Positions 36,569-46,605 of a stretch of DNA of 64,000 bases are shown here, one piece after another (the stretch's first letter is position 1; each line of letters begins with the position of its first letter). This stretch comes from Acaryochloris sp. CCMEE 5410 (GTDB lineage Bacteria > Cyanobacteriota > Cyanobacteriia > Thermosynechococcales > Thermosynechococcaceae). A program made the position numbers and the translations under genes. The stretch spans positions 248,001 through 312,000 of the forward strand of contig NZ_AFEJ02000002.1 of the NCBI RefSeq assembly GCF_000238775.2, given 5' to 3'. Under the pieces are notes generated by a model. The model saw only the letters and a list, made by a program, of their open reading frames with translations, ran no database searches and was not told the DNA's origin.

Positions 36569-37780
36569 CTAAGGTCGTGAGGTCGAAAATGAATACTGTT
36601 GGTTTGGTTCTCGTCGGAGAATTGTTTGGTAAACCTCAATTAAGTTGATTGTAACTTTATCCCAGGTATAGTTTTCTTGGATAAATCTACGGGCACGTTC
36701 TCCCATCAGTTTGGCTTCTTCTGGATTTTTTAGACAATGAAGAAGGGCATTAGTAATGGCTGTTTCTTCTAAAGGAGGGACATATCCAAGTTGTTGCTGG
36801 AGGACAAGCTCGGATAAAGCCACGCCTGGTGTGACAAGTGCCGGTAAACCTGCAGCTAAGGCTTCAAGAACAGCAACACCGAAGTTTTCGGAATGGGACG
36901 TGAGGGCAAAAAGATCAGAACCTTGTAATAATAGGTTCTTTGTTTCACCTTCCACGAAACCAAGAAAGTGAGTGAGATCGCTTAATTGATGCTCATTAAT
37001 TAAGTTTTTAAGATAACTTTCATAGTCAGAATCTCCAGAACCAGCAATCAAGAATAAGAAAGGATTATCTTTGAGGCTACTCAGAGCTGTAATCAAGTAC
37101 TCAAGACCTTTTTTGGGGTGAAGACGAGATAAGAATGTGATGATGGGAGTTTTAGTTGATAACTGTAGTTGGGCTCGTAATTTTGTAGAAGCATTACTAA
37201 CTTTTTCTGGAACATGTAATCCATGGGGTACAACGAAACTCGGAGCGTTGAGACCTAAAGATGAAGCTTCATTCTCTTCTGCTTGGGATGTAAAGTGTAT
37301 ACCCTGACTTTGTGTAAGGTTCTTTTTCTCTATTAGGCTTAGATAGGTTTTTTTCTTTATAGCTTGTTGACTTAAAGACCAATGACATAATTGTCCTAGA
37401 GGGCGAACAATATAGGGTACTTGTTTCCATCGCGCGAACGCCATTGCCACTGTAGAAGGGTATGAAAAAATGGCATGGATATGGAGTAAGTCGTAATTAT
37501 GAATATTATTCCAAAGCCAAGATGTTAGGTCTGAGGAATAAGAAAACTCTCTTATGGGTGCAATTATAGGTGAGTATCTAGAAAAAAAATGAACAGGAAC
37601 ACCTTTATAGTTAGTCCAATCCTTAGTTGAGATTTTTAGTTGTCGGTCGCCATGATCATTTGTAGTGATTATCGAAGCCTCAATGCCATTGAAATTAAGA
37701 CTTTCTACCATTTCAATAGCTGCGAGACTGGGACCACCCCTAATGGGAGATAAGGATGGAATGATATGAAGTACTTTCAT
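36569..37780 (-). CDS. Glycosyltransferase family 4
   Basis: A 403-residue GT-B enzyme. The N-terminal acceptor domain has 'VLHIIPSLSPIRGGPSLAAI'; the C-terminal donor domain has 'TPIITFLSRLHPKKGLEYLI', 'FLFLIAGSGDSDYESYL', and the nucleotide-sugar motif 'DLFALTSHSENFGVAVLEAL' (the ENFG-x7-E pattern). It transfers a sugar with retention of configuration in polysaccharide assembly. Its start overlaps the stop of the upstream GT4 gene by four bases (ATGA), so the two are translationally coupled. The last residues are not conserved in type. Confidence 0.92.
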   Translation of the reverse strand: MKVLHIIPSLSPIRGGPSLAAIEMVESLNFNGIEASIITTNDHGDRQLKISTKDWTNYKGVPVHFFSRYSPIIAPIREFSYSSDLTSWLWNNIHNYDLLHIHAIFSYPSTVAMAFARWKQVPYIVRPLGQLCHWSLSQQAIKKKTYLSLIEKKNLTQSQGIHFTSQAEENEASSLGLNAPSFVVPHGLHVPEKVSNASTKLRAQLQLSTKTPIITFLSRLHPKKGLEYLITALSSLKDNPFLFLIAGSGDSDYESYLKNLINEHQLSDLTHFLGFVEGETKNLLLQGSDLFALTSHSENFGVAVLEALAAGLPALVTPGVALSELVLQQQLGYVPPLEETAITNALLHCLKNPEEAKLMGERARRFIQENYTWDKVTINLIEVYQTILRREPNQQYSFSTSRP

Positions 37781-38964
37781 GAAGATAAGGTTGATATTTC
37801 GGTCTGTAAATAATTTCTTAAAGTCCTCTTAAATGAGGTAAATCCAAATCTCTCTATTACTGAGGAGCGTAGTTTGTTTGGCTGAAACATTAAGTAATTA
37901 GGATATGTTCTATTAAGGATTTGGATGACAGTTTCGGCAATTTCCTCAGCATCATCAGGGTCTACAAGTGCTCCTAATTCACCTTTGCTTAGTGCATCAA
38001 CTGCTCCATCTTGATTGCCACCAATAACGGGCTTACCACAGGCCAGAGCTTCCAAATAGACAATCCCAAAACCTTCTAATTTGCTAGGCATTACAAACAC
38101 ATCACAAAGATTGTAATAATCGCATAAGTCTTGATCTGGCACAAAGCCAGTTAATATCACATGTTCTTGCAAGTCCATCTCAATGATTTTTTTTTCAAGG
38201 CGACTTTTATCATCACCCTTGCCAACAATAAAATATTTTGCTTCAGGTATTGTTTTGAGAATAGTGGGTAGTGCTCCAAGCACTACATCGTAACTTTTAT
38301 AAGATTCAGAGGCACATAGTCGGCATACGGTTAAAAGTATGGGTTGTCTAATATGTAAACTATGCTTTTTTAATAACTGATCTGGTTTAGGACTAGGCTG
38401 AAAGCGTTTTGATTGAAAGGTGTTGTGGAGTAAAGAGATTTTTCCAGATTTTAATTCTTGCTCCTTAATTAAGCGATCGCAAGTATAGTGGCTCACGGCT
38501 AATATTTTTTGTGCTTTACTCAAAGCATTTTTCAAATCAGGTCGAGTGATATCCCATGCCTCTACTCCGTGAGCTATTGTCCAGAAAGGAATCCCAGCAA
38601 TTTGATTTAGCCTGTGAGCAACAACAGAAAAATTAAGGTGTGTAGAAATTATTAGATCAGGTCTATGAAACAAACCATATGCTATTAGATAAAAAGCATA
38701 AATCCACGAACGAAAGCTTAGCTTAAATTTGCCAAAAGAATGAAATCTTGTATCAGTTAAGAAACTTACCTGACTGCTGGCAATATCTTGACTAGTATCA
38801 TGCAATAGAAATACATCTATTGTTGCAAATGGATAAATCTCTTGAAGTGCTTCCAAAAAAAAAGCTGAGTAAACTTGTACTCCACCTTTAAATCCAAAAA
38901 TATTTGGAATCAAAAGATGAATCTTAAGCCTTTTTGATTGACTGAAATTTTTAAACATTATCAA
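37777..38964 (-). CDS. Glycosyltransferase family 4
   Basis: A 395-residue GT-B enzyme. 'LLIPNIFGFKGGVQVYSAFF' opens the acceptor domain; 'QPILLTVCRLCASESYKSYD', 'YFIVGKGDDKSRLEKKII' and 'DVFVMPSKLEGFGIVYLEAL' (EGFG-x4-E) define the retaining GT4 donor site. It overlaps the next gene downstream by four bases. Donor and acceptor sugars cannot be deduced. Part of the polysaccharide island. Confidence 0.92.
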   Translation of the reverse strand: MIMFKNFSQSKRLKIHLLIPNIFGFKGGVQVYSAFFLEALQEIYPFATIDVFLLHDTSQDIASSQVSFLTDTRFHSFGKFKLSFRSWIYAFYLIAYGLFHRPDLIISTHLNFSVVAHRLNQIAGIPFWTIAHGVEAWDITRPDLKNALSKAQKILAVSHYTCDRLIKEQELKSGKISLLHNTFQSKRFQPSPKPDQLLKKHSLHIRQPILLTVCRLCASESYKSYDVVLGALPTILKTIPEAKYFIVGKGDDKSRLEKKIIEMDLQEHVILTGFVPDQDLCDYYNLCDVFVMPSKLEGFGIVYLEALACGKPVIGGNQDGAVDALSKGELGALVDPDDAEEIAETVIQILNRTYPNYLMFQPNKLRSSVIERFGFTSFKRTLRNYLQTEISTLSS

Positions 38965-39178
38965 TCAGAAATATTGTTTTCGTCGCAGTTATGATGATAT
39001 AAGCAATATTTTATGTATACTTAATATAATTATAGCGGCTTTCAGAATTATGAAATCGCCAAGTACCTTCCTAACAAGGCTCTAAACTGATCATGTAGTT
39101 TCGATAGTTATGCAATCTGCTATATTTAACAAGCTAGAAAAATTGGTAAATAAGTAGATTTTAATTGAATTACAGTCA

Positions 39179-40072
39179 TCAATAATTCCAGTCATCAGGC
39201 AAACTACCAATGAGTTTAGAAAGCTTGATATTCTCTTCATTATAATATTCCTTTAGCTTTTCTAGAGTCTCTCTATTGGGATTAGCAGGCTTCCATTTAG
39301 GTAATGGAAAATCCTTTAAAATATTTCTATCAAATTTATGAACTACTTTCGTTAGGATTCCAGTAGAATAGTAACTTGCCCATACTCCTAGCTTGGTAGA
39401 AGCCAACTTGTTTTCTGGATCATGGACGTATTTAAACTTAAAATCATTATTAGCTCCTAAAAATCTTACGGTTTTTTCAAGAGTTAGTTCAGGAGTTTTA
39501 ATAATATCAGACTCAAAAAAAAGAACTAAGATTTGTTCGCGATGGAAAAAGTTTAAGAATTCTGATAATTGCTTAAAATAAAGTCCTCTACTGAGGATAC
39601 CATGGCGCTTGACCACATCAGAATACTCTGGCAAAAAAATCTTGTTGATATCCAAAGAAGGAAGAATTGCCCCTGATCTAACATTGTGATTCCAACCAGA
39701 TATTGCTCTGGTGACTGGATTTCGTAAAATAAGAATTAATTTTGCTTCAGGTATTAGCTGTTTAATACGAAGAGGTTTATCTTTAGGTTCATTCGGAACA
39801 TCATCACATGTGGTCCAAAAATAGTCAGGTGACTTCTCACATCGAATAACTTTATCGAGTGAATTTCGAAAAATTGATGAATACCATTCGGGTCCCTTAG
39901 AAAAATTTTTTTCGTTATCAAAATAATGAACTTCCCCAGGAAAAATATAAATATCTGGATGCTGTGAAAGGCGTTTTGATAACCAAGTTGTAGCAGATTT
40001 TTGAACCCCAATAATCAAAGAATTAGGTAAAGTATTCTGGTAATATTTAAGCTTTTTTTTTGTTTTTAACAT
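39179..40072 (-). CDS. Sulfotransferase domain protein (NDST/PF00685-like)
   Basis: A 297-residue protein with the 5'-phosphosulfate-binding loop 'LIIGVQKSATTWLSKRLSQH' and the 3'-phosphate-binding segment 'LILILRNPVTRAISGWNHNV', the two PAPS-binding elements of sulfotransferases. 'EVHYFDNEKNFSKGPEWYSS' is typical of the heparan-sulfate sulfotransferase-like subgroup. It would transfer sulfate from PAPS onto a hydroxyl or amino group, here presumably a sugar of the polysaccharide encoded around it (inference from context). Strongly AT-rich compared with flanking chromosome. A second, different sulfotransferase lies 0.8 kb upstream. Confidence 0.9.
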   Translation of the reverse strand: MLKTKKKLKYYQNTLPNSLIIGVQKSATTWLSKRLSQHPDIYIFPGEVHYFDNEKNFSKGPEWYSSIFRNSLDKVIRCEKSPDYFWTTCDDVPNEPKDKPLRIKQLIPEAKLILILRNPVTRAISGWNHNVRSGAILPSLDINKIFLPEYSDVVKRHGILSRGLYFKQLSEFLNFFHREQILVLFFESDIIKTPELTLEKTVRFLGANNDFKFKYVHDPENKLASTKLGVWASYYSTGILTKVVHKFDRNILKDFPLPKWKPANPNRETLEKLKEYYNEENIKLSKLIGSLPDDWNY

Positions 40073-40244
40073 ATATGTTAATAACTAATATCATTCAGGT
40101 ACTGTATTATTCAAGCTAACAAATTTGTGACATTAGACTGCGCACCAATAAATTTTATTTGTTAAGCTGTTAAATCAAATGAAATGGAGGTAGTTTTTCC
40201 TATCTACTAATAAAAAATCATCTATTTTTCATCTTAACTAAATA

Positions 40245-40850
40245 CTGGTAAGTGCCTGGCTCTGCCGGGGAGACTCTCGTAGGTTTGACCGGGTGCAACG
40301 GTAGAAAATTCTCCTTGCAGTTTTCTCGCAAGGAGAAAGAAATGTCACCTAAGAAGTTAAATCATACGACTTGGGATTGCAAACATAACATTGTATTCAT
40401 TCCTAAGCGTCGTCGGAAAGCTATATATGGTAGTCTTTGTAGTCATTTAGGAGTTTTATTTTGGGAGCTGGTGGAATATCGAGGTGTTGAAATTTTAGAA
40501 GGTCATAAATTTCCAGACCATGTTCTTATGTGTAAGAGAATTCCACCAAAGCATCCAGTCTCAAGGGTGTTGAGTTTTATGAAAGGTAAGAGTGCCATAG
40601 TGATAGCGCGTCACTTTATGGGAAAGCGCCGAAATTATTCAGGATAGAGCCTTTGGGCGCGGGGTTACTATGCATCAACAGTGGATTTGGATGAAGCGGT
40701 AGTTCGAGCATATATGTAATCAGGAGTTAGATGATGCTCGCTTGGAACAGCTAAACCTACCGTTAGGATGAAGCTAGAGAATTGCACTTTGGAGGCTATT
40801 CCACTGCGTTAACTAAAATAAGCCTCTGGCTCTACCGAAGGTAATTTTAC
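40245..40850 (+). mobile_element. Degenerate IS200/IS605-type element
   Basis: A decayed tnpA gene flanked by similar sequences containing CTGGCTCTgCCG (about 40257) and CTGGCTCTaCCG (about 40828), and a hairpin just before the tnpA start (TTCTCCTTGC ... GCAAGGAGAA, about 40309-40336), as seen at the left end of IS200 elements. Exact ends are not certain. It sits between the two sulfotransferase genes. Confidence 0.6.
40342..40771 (+). pseudogene. tnpA: IS200-type Y1 (HUH) transposase TnpA, inactivated
   Basis: From ATG 40342 the frame shows the TnpA start 'HTTWDCKHNIVFIPKRRRKA', then 'KFPDHVLMCKRIPPKHPVSR' and 'LSFMKGKSAIVIARHFMGKR'. A premature TAG at about 40645 ends it. The continuation 'WARGYYASTVDLDEAVVRAY' and then 'NQELDDARLEQLNLPLG' is readable only after frameshifts and another stop. 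The usual HxH metal motif (PDHVHM) is PDHVLM here, so the metal-binding His is also lost. Confidence 0.85.
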
Positions 40851-40891
40851 TTCTCAAATAGCCTCCGAGAGATATGAGTAATAGGTTTAGG

Positions 40892-41623
40892 TTATACACT
40901 TATAGAATTAAATCTATTCAATTGATCTGTATAACCAAATGCATGGATATCCTTAGCATATCGTTTAGCTACCCATTCCCAAGTATGGGAATCATAATAG
41001 TCATAGTATGTTTTATGAAATTTTTCTTTGGACTTAATTCGCCTCCAAAGCAGCCTTGCGAAATTCTTTGCATACGATGTTTTGATGCTAATTGGTTGTT
41101 CTAATGTTTGATTGACATGAGGCAGTTTTTCTAGTGAAAAACCTAGTTTAGTTTGTATGACTTTAAAGTCATCTTCTAAACTTTCAAAGTGTCCAATAAA
41201 ATCAACTAAGCATAAACCTTTTTCGTCATAAAGATAATCATATTGGGACATTACGTGACGCCAATCATCAGTTCCATCGGGTTGTGGAAAAGCATTATAC
41301 AACCAATCTTTGAAGCTCCATCTCCTGTAATAGCCATGCCACTTATATTCTGAAACTAAGCGTGACCATGGATCCCGAACGAAAGAGAACTTAAAGTAAC
41401 TTTCTAACTCTTCGTTTTTGACATACCCAAGTGAACTATATTCACTTGCTGTTAAGTGAGCAAGTCTAAATGGTCCCTTACTTGGATCAGTATTTTTATC
41501 AAGTAATAAAACACCTCGCGATTCCCATGGAATCTCAAATTTCTGAAGAAAAAAAAGCTCAACACTTTGCCCAGCAGTTTTAGGTACGTGAACAAAAATA
41601 ATTTTATGTTTATGAGAAAGCAT
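40892..41623 (-). CDS. Sulfotransferase family 2 protein
   Basis: A 243-residue protein starting 'KIIFVHVPKTAGQSVELFFL', the PAPS 5'-phosphosulfate loop of the carbohydrate sulfotransferase family 2, followed by 'FKFSFVRDPWSRLVSEYKWH', the 3'-phosphate motif with the conserved R-D-P-x-x-R. It would sulfate a carbohydrate hydroxyl using PAPS. With the different sulfotransferase at 39.2 kb it suggests two sulfation positions on the product. It lies between the degenerate IS200 and the polymerase-like gene, same strand. Confidence 0.88.
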   Translation of the reverse strand: MLSHKHKIIFVHVPKTAGQSVELFFLQKFEIPWESRGVLLLDKNTDPSKGPFRLAHLTASEYSSLGYVKNEELESYFKFSFVRDPWSRLVSEYKWHGYYRRWSFKDWLYNAFPQPDGTDDWRHVMSQYDYLYDEKGLCLVDFIGHFESLEDDFKVIQTKLGFSLEKLPHVNQTLEQPISIKTSYAKNFARLLWRRIKSKEKFHKTYYDYYDSHTWEWVAKRYAKDIHAFGYTDQLNRFNSISV

Positions 41624-41735
41624 TGGTACAATGTAGTAAAATCAAGTTAACATTCTCGATGTGAAATTTAGATATATAAATTATCAAAAAACTGTTTTTC
41701 TTATTCTTTACTCTATAATCAAATTCATAATGGAA

Positions 41736-43166
41736 TTAGGAATATTTTTGAGCCTTGGAATTTAATCTGTCAACTTCTTTAGGTATTCCAAGTGCTATAT
41801 AAAAAATACATAAAATAAGAATTTGATTTCTAAAATTAACAAAAATCACTGAAAATGAATTAGCATCTACGTTAAGGAAGGAAATTTGACCTAAAAAAAG
41901 AATTTTTCCAATATATTGGTACCTTGACAATAGTAGTCGAGCTATAAAACCATTAAAAGCTCCAAATATATACCCTAAAATCAAACCTCCAAAAATACCT
42001 GTGTATTGGTAAATATGACTAAAAACAGTAGTAGCAGGATCTGGCTTGGATTTACTATTCTTATCAAGTGAAAAGTGATGTGATGATACAATACCGGCTT
42101 CTATAACTGGCTTATTATTACCTAAAAATAGTGAAGGTATTGGAAGCATTAGGTTTTCAGCCATATCAGTTAATGGCATATAATTCCAGCCATTTCTTAG
42201 TCTATTTAATTGTGAAGAAAAGCTGCCTTGCCAATGTTGATATCGATTTAAAATGCTAGCATCTTCAAGAGCTAGAGACTGAGCCTCTTTATCTGTCTCA
42301 TTAAAAAGACCATAAACTGTAGACGGGATATACTCTGTGATTGTTTTCTCGATTATTAGCATTGGGTTATTTAAGAATATAGAACGTTCAGCACGATATA
42401 TTGCTCTAATTCCTAAAATTGAATTTAGTGAAAAATTCAGAATAATTAACCAAGCAATAAGTGATTTAATCGGTAAAACAATTTTTTTGGACTCAGATAT
42501 TGATGTCAGCGATTGTTGAGTTAGGATAATAGAAACTATTACCTGAATAAGCAGTAAACGTTTGCCTTCTAAAAATATTAATAGCAAAAAAAAGATTAAA
42601 ATAAATTTAAATAATTTTATACTGTTTGATTGCAAACAGATTAGCACAGCAAGAAGAGGTGAAAGAAACTGCTGTATCATATAGTGAGCAGGGATTTGAA
42701 AATCTCCAGCATTGACAATATCTGTTCTCATCCAGCTAAAGTAAGTACCTGATTTGATGCTAATTATTCTAATCGTTAGGTCAAAAGCAAGAAGACAAAA
42801 AGTTAATAAGCGTGTTCTAAGAATTATCTTTTTATCAGGGAGGATATGTTTAGAATGATGTAAATTTTTTCCTTTATAAAACTGTCGAAAACCCATTGAT
42901 ATTGACAACATTATGGGGCACATCATAACGTAAGCTGTCAGAACATCTTCTCGCTCAAATGCTACACCATTAAATTGAACATAGCTACTTGAAGGGCTAA
43001 GTATTATATGAAAGCCAGCCACTCCATAACATACAAACAAAAATATCGGAACATACAGTTCCCCTAAAAGTTGAACCCACTCTTTCTTCTGCGCCAGTAA
43101 ATAAGCACGTTTAATTAGAATAAATCCACTTATTCCTAGCAAATAAACATATATAAATATTTCCAT
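41736..43166 (-). CDS. Wzy-like O-antigen/exopolysaccharide polymerase (predicted)
   Basis: A 476-residue polytopic membrane protein with at least ten hydrophobic segments and a large polar loop at about residues 260-380 ('WQGSFSSQLNRLRNGWNYMP'), near 'FSHIYQYTGIFGGLILGYIF'. Topology and position among glycosyltransferases, sulfotransferases, an ABC flippase and a Wzc kinase fit a Wzy-type polymerase, which joins repeat units in the periplasm. Polymerases of this class have little sequence conservation, so this is a topology-plus-context assignment. AT-rich relative to flanks. Confidence 0.68.
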   Translation of the reverse strand: MEIFIYVYLLGISGFILIKRAYLLAQKKEWVQLLGELYVPIFLFVCYGVAGFHIILSPSSSYVQFNGVAFEREDVLTAYVMMCPIMLSISMGFRQFYKGKNLHHSKHILPDKKIILRTRLLTFCLLAFDLTIRIISIKSGTYFSWMRTDIVNAGDFQIPAHYMIQQFLSPLLAVLICLQSNSIKLFKFILIFFLLLIFLEGKRLLLIQVIVSIILTQQSLTSISESKKIVLPIKSLIAWLIILNFSLNSILGIRAIYRAERSIFLNNPMLIIEKTITEYIPSTVYGLFNETDKEAQSLALEDASILNRYQHWQGSFSSQLNRLRNGWNYMPLTDMAENLMLPIPSLFLGNNKPVIEAGIVSSHHFSLDKNSKSKPDPATTVFSHIYQYTGIFGGLILGYIFGAFNGFIARLLLSRYQYIGKILFLGQISFLNVDANSFSVIFVNFRNQILILCIFYIALGIPKEVDRLNSKAQKYS

Positions 43167-43220
43167 AAATTAAGCATAAAAATTACATTTAAATACTATG
43201 AAAAATAGTTCTCAGGATAT

Positions 43221-45065
43221 CTAATTAACTGATGAAACTTCGTTAAAAGTAGAAGGTTTAAAGCCTAATTTTATGAAATCAGCATGAGCAACAACTTGTC
43301 CTTGACTAAACTCAAAAATGCAATCGCATTTCCTAAGCGTACTTAATCTGTGGGCAATCAGGATAATGGTGAAGCGATTACTTAAACTTTCTATTGCATT
43401 CATAACCTCTTCTTCTGTCTGATTGTCTAACGCGCTAGTCGCCTCATCAAAAATAAGTACTGATGTATTGTTATATAACGCGCGCGCAATCCCAATCCGC
43501 TGCCGCTGTCCGCCTGATAGACGAACTCCACGTTCTCCTACATTAGTGTTGTACTGATTGGGTAATCCATTAACAAATTCATCGATTTGCGCTAGCCTAG
43601 CCGCTTTGATAATACGCTCAAAATCAATCTCTTGTTTAGGTATGCCAAAAGCGATATTCTCTGCGATCGTTCCATCCATCAAAAAAATACTTTGCGGTAC
43701 ATGTGCAATACTCTGCTGCCACTGCCGCAATCTTTCTCCTTCTAATGGAACTCCATCTACTGAAATACAGCCTTTTTGAGGGCTCAACAAACCCAAAATT
43801 AAATCAGCTGTCGTACTCTTGCCACTACCTGAACTACCAACAAAACCAACAGTTGTCTTTGCTGCAATTCTTAAATTCAAATTTTTAAAAATCCAACTGC
43901 TCTCATCACTGTAGCGAAACCAAATATTCTCAAACCTTAATTCATCTTCAACCCCCAGTCCGACCGTCGGTACCCACAATTGCAAAGGATCTATTGGACG
44001 ATTTAACCCTCTAAGGATCCGCTTTAAAGAAGCTCGTGCCCCCTGGATAAAAGTCAGTGCAACAAATTCCTGTTGTAACAGGGGTAGCAGTCGATTTGCT
44101 CCTACAGCTAAAGCTCCTAGCACTGACAAAGTTTGACTTATATTCCCTACCCTACTCAACCAGACAGCCAAAATGGCAATTACGACCATGGCCAACATCT
44201 CAATCTGATAGCGAGGCGTCAATTGGATAACCATGTTCGATGCAAGAGCTTGCCGATAGGGCTGATCTGCCTTCTTATAAGCTGATTGGAAAAAACTTTG
44301 AGTTCCTCCGATCAGTACATTCCGGATTCCTCCCAGCCCTTCTTGAACTACCTTGACCTGTTGTTGACTACTTTGCACTAGAACATTGCTGTTAAGTTGC
44401 AACCTTTTCCGCCGAATTTGATAAAGCCTTGCATAGGCAGAACCCAACACAACAGCGCTCGTCAGAGCTGCGCGCCAATCAATTAAGAAAAGCCCTCCGA
44501 CCAGTGCCAAAATCAATAAACTGTTAGTAACAAATATCAGCAGGGGGATTAAAATCCTACTAGTTAGTTGACGAGTATCCTCCATTACTGAATTGATCAA
44601 ATCACTACTATTATGTTGTAAATGGAACACATAGGGTTGTAATAAAGTTCTGTTATAAAGAAGACAACTAATGTCGTTAGAAATATTCCCAGCCAAACGA
44701 CTCTGAATGTTAATAGTTAAAATTCTCAGTCCGTTAGCGATTACTACCGCAACTGCAAACAAGATTGCAAAGAACATTAACAGCTGTGAAGGCTTATCGA
44801 TTTTAAGTAGATTAACAAGAGGCTGTAATTGTTGAGTTTTTAGCAGTTGATCCGAGTTATTTAATGCATTTAAAAATGGCAAAACTGCCCCTAAGCTTAG
44901 CATTTCGCTAAAAGCAGAAATCACCATCAAAATCAATAGTAGCCCTAACTGTTGTCGTCGCTGCTTGCTTATATGACTCAATAAGTTATGTAAGTCATTA
45001 AATAATGACTTATTCTGTTTTTTTGCCTTTGTGGCGGCATAACTTGATCTGAAAATAGATTTCAT
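43221..45065 (-). CDS. ABC transporter, fused permease and ATPase (MsbA/PglK-like flippase)
   Basis: A 614-residue half-transporter. Six hydrophobic segments (about residues 35-330) are followed by an ABC ATPase: Walker A 'VGFVGSSGSGKSTTADLILG', signature 'GVRLSGGQRQRIGIARALYN', Walker B 'VLIFDEATSALDNQTEEEV' and the H-loop 'IILIAHRLSTLRKCD'. The fused form acts as a homodimer. In this setting it probably flips lipid-linked oligosaccharide units, as PglK does, but peptide or lipid export is possible, and the neighbouring peptide/HprK module leaves room for that. Complete. Confidence 0.92.
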   Translation of the reverse strand: MKSIFRSSYAATKAKKQNKSLFNDLHNLLSHISKQRRQQLGLLLILMVISAFSEMLSLGAVLPFLNALNNSDQLLKTQQLQPLVNLLKIDKPSQLLMFFAILFAVAVVIANGLRILTINIQSRLAGNISNDISCLLYNRTLLQPYVFHLQHNSSDLINSVMEDTRQLTSRILIPLLIFVTNSLLILALVGGLFLIDWRAALTSAVVLGSAYARLYQIRRKRLQLNSNVLVQSSQQQVKVVQEGLGGIRNVLIGGTQSFFQSAYKKADQPYRQALASNMVIQLTPRYQIEMLAMVVIAILAVWLSRVGNISQTLSVLGALAVGANRLLPLLQQEFVALTFIQGARASLKRILRGLNRPIDPLQLWVPTVGLGVEDELRFENIWFRYSDESSWIFKNLNLRIAAKTTVGFVGSSGSGKSTTADLILGLLSPQKGCISVDGVPLEGERLRQWQQSIAHVPQSIFLMDGTIAENIAFGIPKQEIDFERIIKAARLAQIDEFVNGLPNQYNTNVGERGVRLSGGQRQRIGIARALYNNTSVLIFDEATSALDNQTEEEVMNAIESLSNRFTIILIAHRLSTLRKCDCIFEFSQGQVVAHADFIKLGFKPSTFNEVSSVN

Positions 45066-45228
45066 ATTGATTTGCTAAGGGTGAGACGAATTATGCACTA
45101 ACATACTTTAAATAATGAATTCATCCAAAATTGCATTCACATTTTATGAAAACCTAATTTTCTCTCTCAGATATTAGAGGTTGATCGATTTTCTACAGAA
45201 AAATCATATATATGATGATTTTTTATGT

Positions 45229-46605
45229 CTATATTTCAGTATTAGCATCAATGTCTGGATTAAAACCTTGCCAGTTTCGTTTATGCTGATGTATCTCTCT
45301 GTTTAGTAAGGATTGGTTTACAACCTTGAAGTATTCCTTAGAAATTATCTGAGGCGTGAAATGTTCTTCTAAATAATTGTAAGCGTTTTTCCCTAACTCT
45401 TCAGTTATTCTCTGATCTTTTTGCAAGTAAAGAATGAAATCAGCCAACCCTTTACTATCTCCATTTTCAAAAGTTGTTCCACATTTTGCATCTGCAATTA
45501 ACTCATTCAAATATGAGTTTTTTGGACAAACAGCTGCAATGGGCCGCCCTGAAGACAAAGCTGAATAAACCTTGCTTGGAGCTACCAGATCTTGCATACC
45601 AGAACTAATACTTACTAAGGACAAATTTCCAGCTGTTAATGAGTAAGGTAATACAGTTTTATCTTGGTATGGTAAAAACAAGCAGTTATTTAGATTGAGC
45701 TTATTTACTTTATTAATCATGTCCGGGCGCTTAGCTCCCCCTCCAATAAACACAAATCGGATGGGTTCATCTCGTAGACGAGTTATAGCATCTAACAACG
45801 TGTCCATATCATGACAACGTCCCATATTGCCGGAATAAATTACTGTAAATACATCAACTAACTGGTATTTCCATGAAAACCAGTTTTTTTCTTTAGGAAT
45901 AGGTGAAATTTGCTTCGGATCGGCCCAGCTATGAATCACTGAAATTTTCCCCTTGATATCAGGACATTGCCGAATAACTCTTTTCTTCATTGCCCGGCTT
46001 AAAACGATAATCGCGCTGGCATTTTTCCAAACATGGTAGTTAACTTGACGCCAAAACTTTGCTAAGAAGTGATTATTCCTAACGACATTTAGTTCAATTG
46101 CAATATCAGGGTAAAGATCATAAATTAGGCAAACATAAGGCTTCCTTAAAATAAGCGAAGCTAAATACCCTAATATAGGCAAAAAAGGTGGAGCTGTTGT
46201 TAGTAGGATGACATCATACTTCCAGGAAGAACGAAGTAAATGTAAACCAGCACGGATAAAAAATAAAAGGCCATTAATAGCCTTGCCACGAATTTGTTGT
46301 GGCCAAAGTTGAGCCGTCCTAGATCGCTTAACTAAAACACTGTTTCTAAATTCTTTTAATGGAGCGGATTGATCTGAACGAAATGCATATCCGGGTTGTC
46401 CACTAAAAACATTGATCTTAATATCTTGATGAGATAAATGCTGAGTTAATTCATCAATTAGCTGCCCAGTTGGTGCATAGTCAGGAGGGAAGAACTGGGT
46501 AAAAACACCGAGTCGAGTATTCCTAGAAACTGGAAATTCATGTTCAACCTTTTTAACCTGACTAGTAGAGGGATGATTCGTATGTACAGCATTCTTTCGT
46601 GTCAT
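45229..46605 (-). CDS. Glycosyltransferase family 4, WbuB-like
   Basis: About 458 residues from ATG 46605 (an in-frame TTG at 46632 is upstream). Motifs: 'TRLGVFTQFFPPDYAPTGQL', 'DVILLTTAPPFLPILGYLAS', 'PYVCLIYDLYPDIAIELNVV', 'FTVIYSGNMGRCHDMDTLLD', 'IRFVFIGGGAKRPDM' and 'LAPSKVYSALSSGRPIAAVC'-type ending. This is the WbuB/WcaI-like GT4 subgroup. It transfers a sugar in polysaccharide assembly. Unlike most GT4 enzymes the last catalytic motif is Pro-Ser-Lys-rich rather than EGFG, which is normal for this subgroup. Confidence 0.88.
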   Translation of the reverse strand: MTRKNAVHTNHPSTSQVKKVEHEFPVSRNTRLGVFTQFFPPDYAPTGQLIDELTQHLSHQDIKINVFSGQPGYAFRSDQSAPLKEFRNSVLVKRSRTAQLWPQQIRGKAINGLLFFIRAGLHLLRSSWKYDVILLTTAPPFLPILGYLASLILRKPYVCLIYDLYPDIAIELNVVRNNHFLAKFWRQVNYHVWKNASAIIVLSRAMKKRVIRQCPDIKGKISVIHSWADPKQISPIPKEKNWFSWKYQLVDVFTVIYSGNMGRCHDMDTLLDAITRLRDEPIRFVFIGGGAKRPDMINKVNKLNLNNCLFLPYQDKTVLPYSLTAGNLSLVSISSGMQDLVAPSKVYSALSSGRPIAAVCPKNSYLNELIADAKCGTTFENGDSKGLADFILYLQKDQRITEELGKNAYNYLEEHFTPQIISKEYFKVVNQSLLNREIHQHKRNWQGFNPDIDANTEI

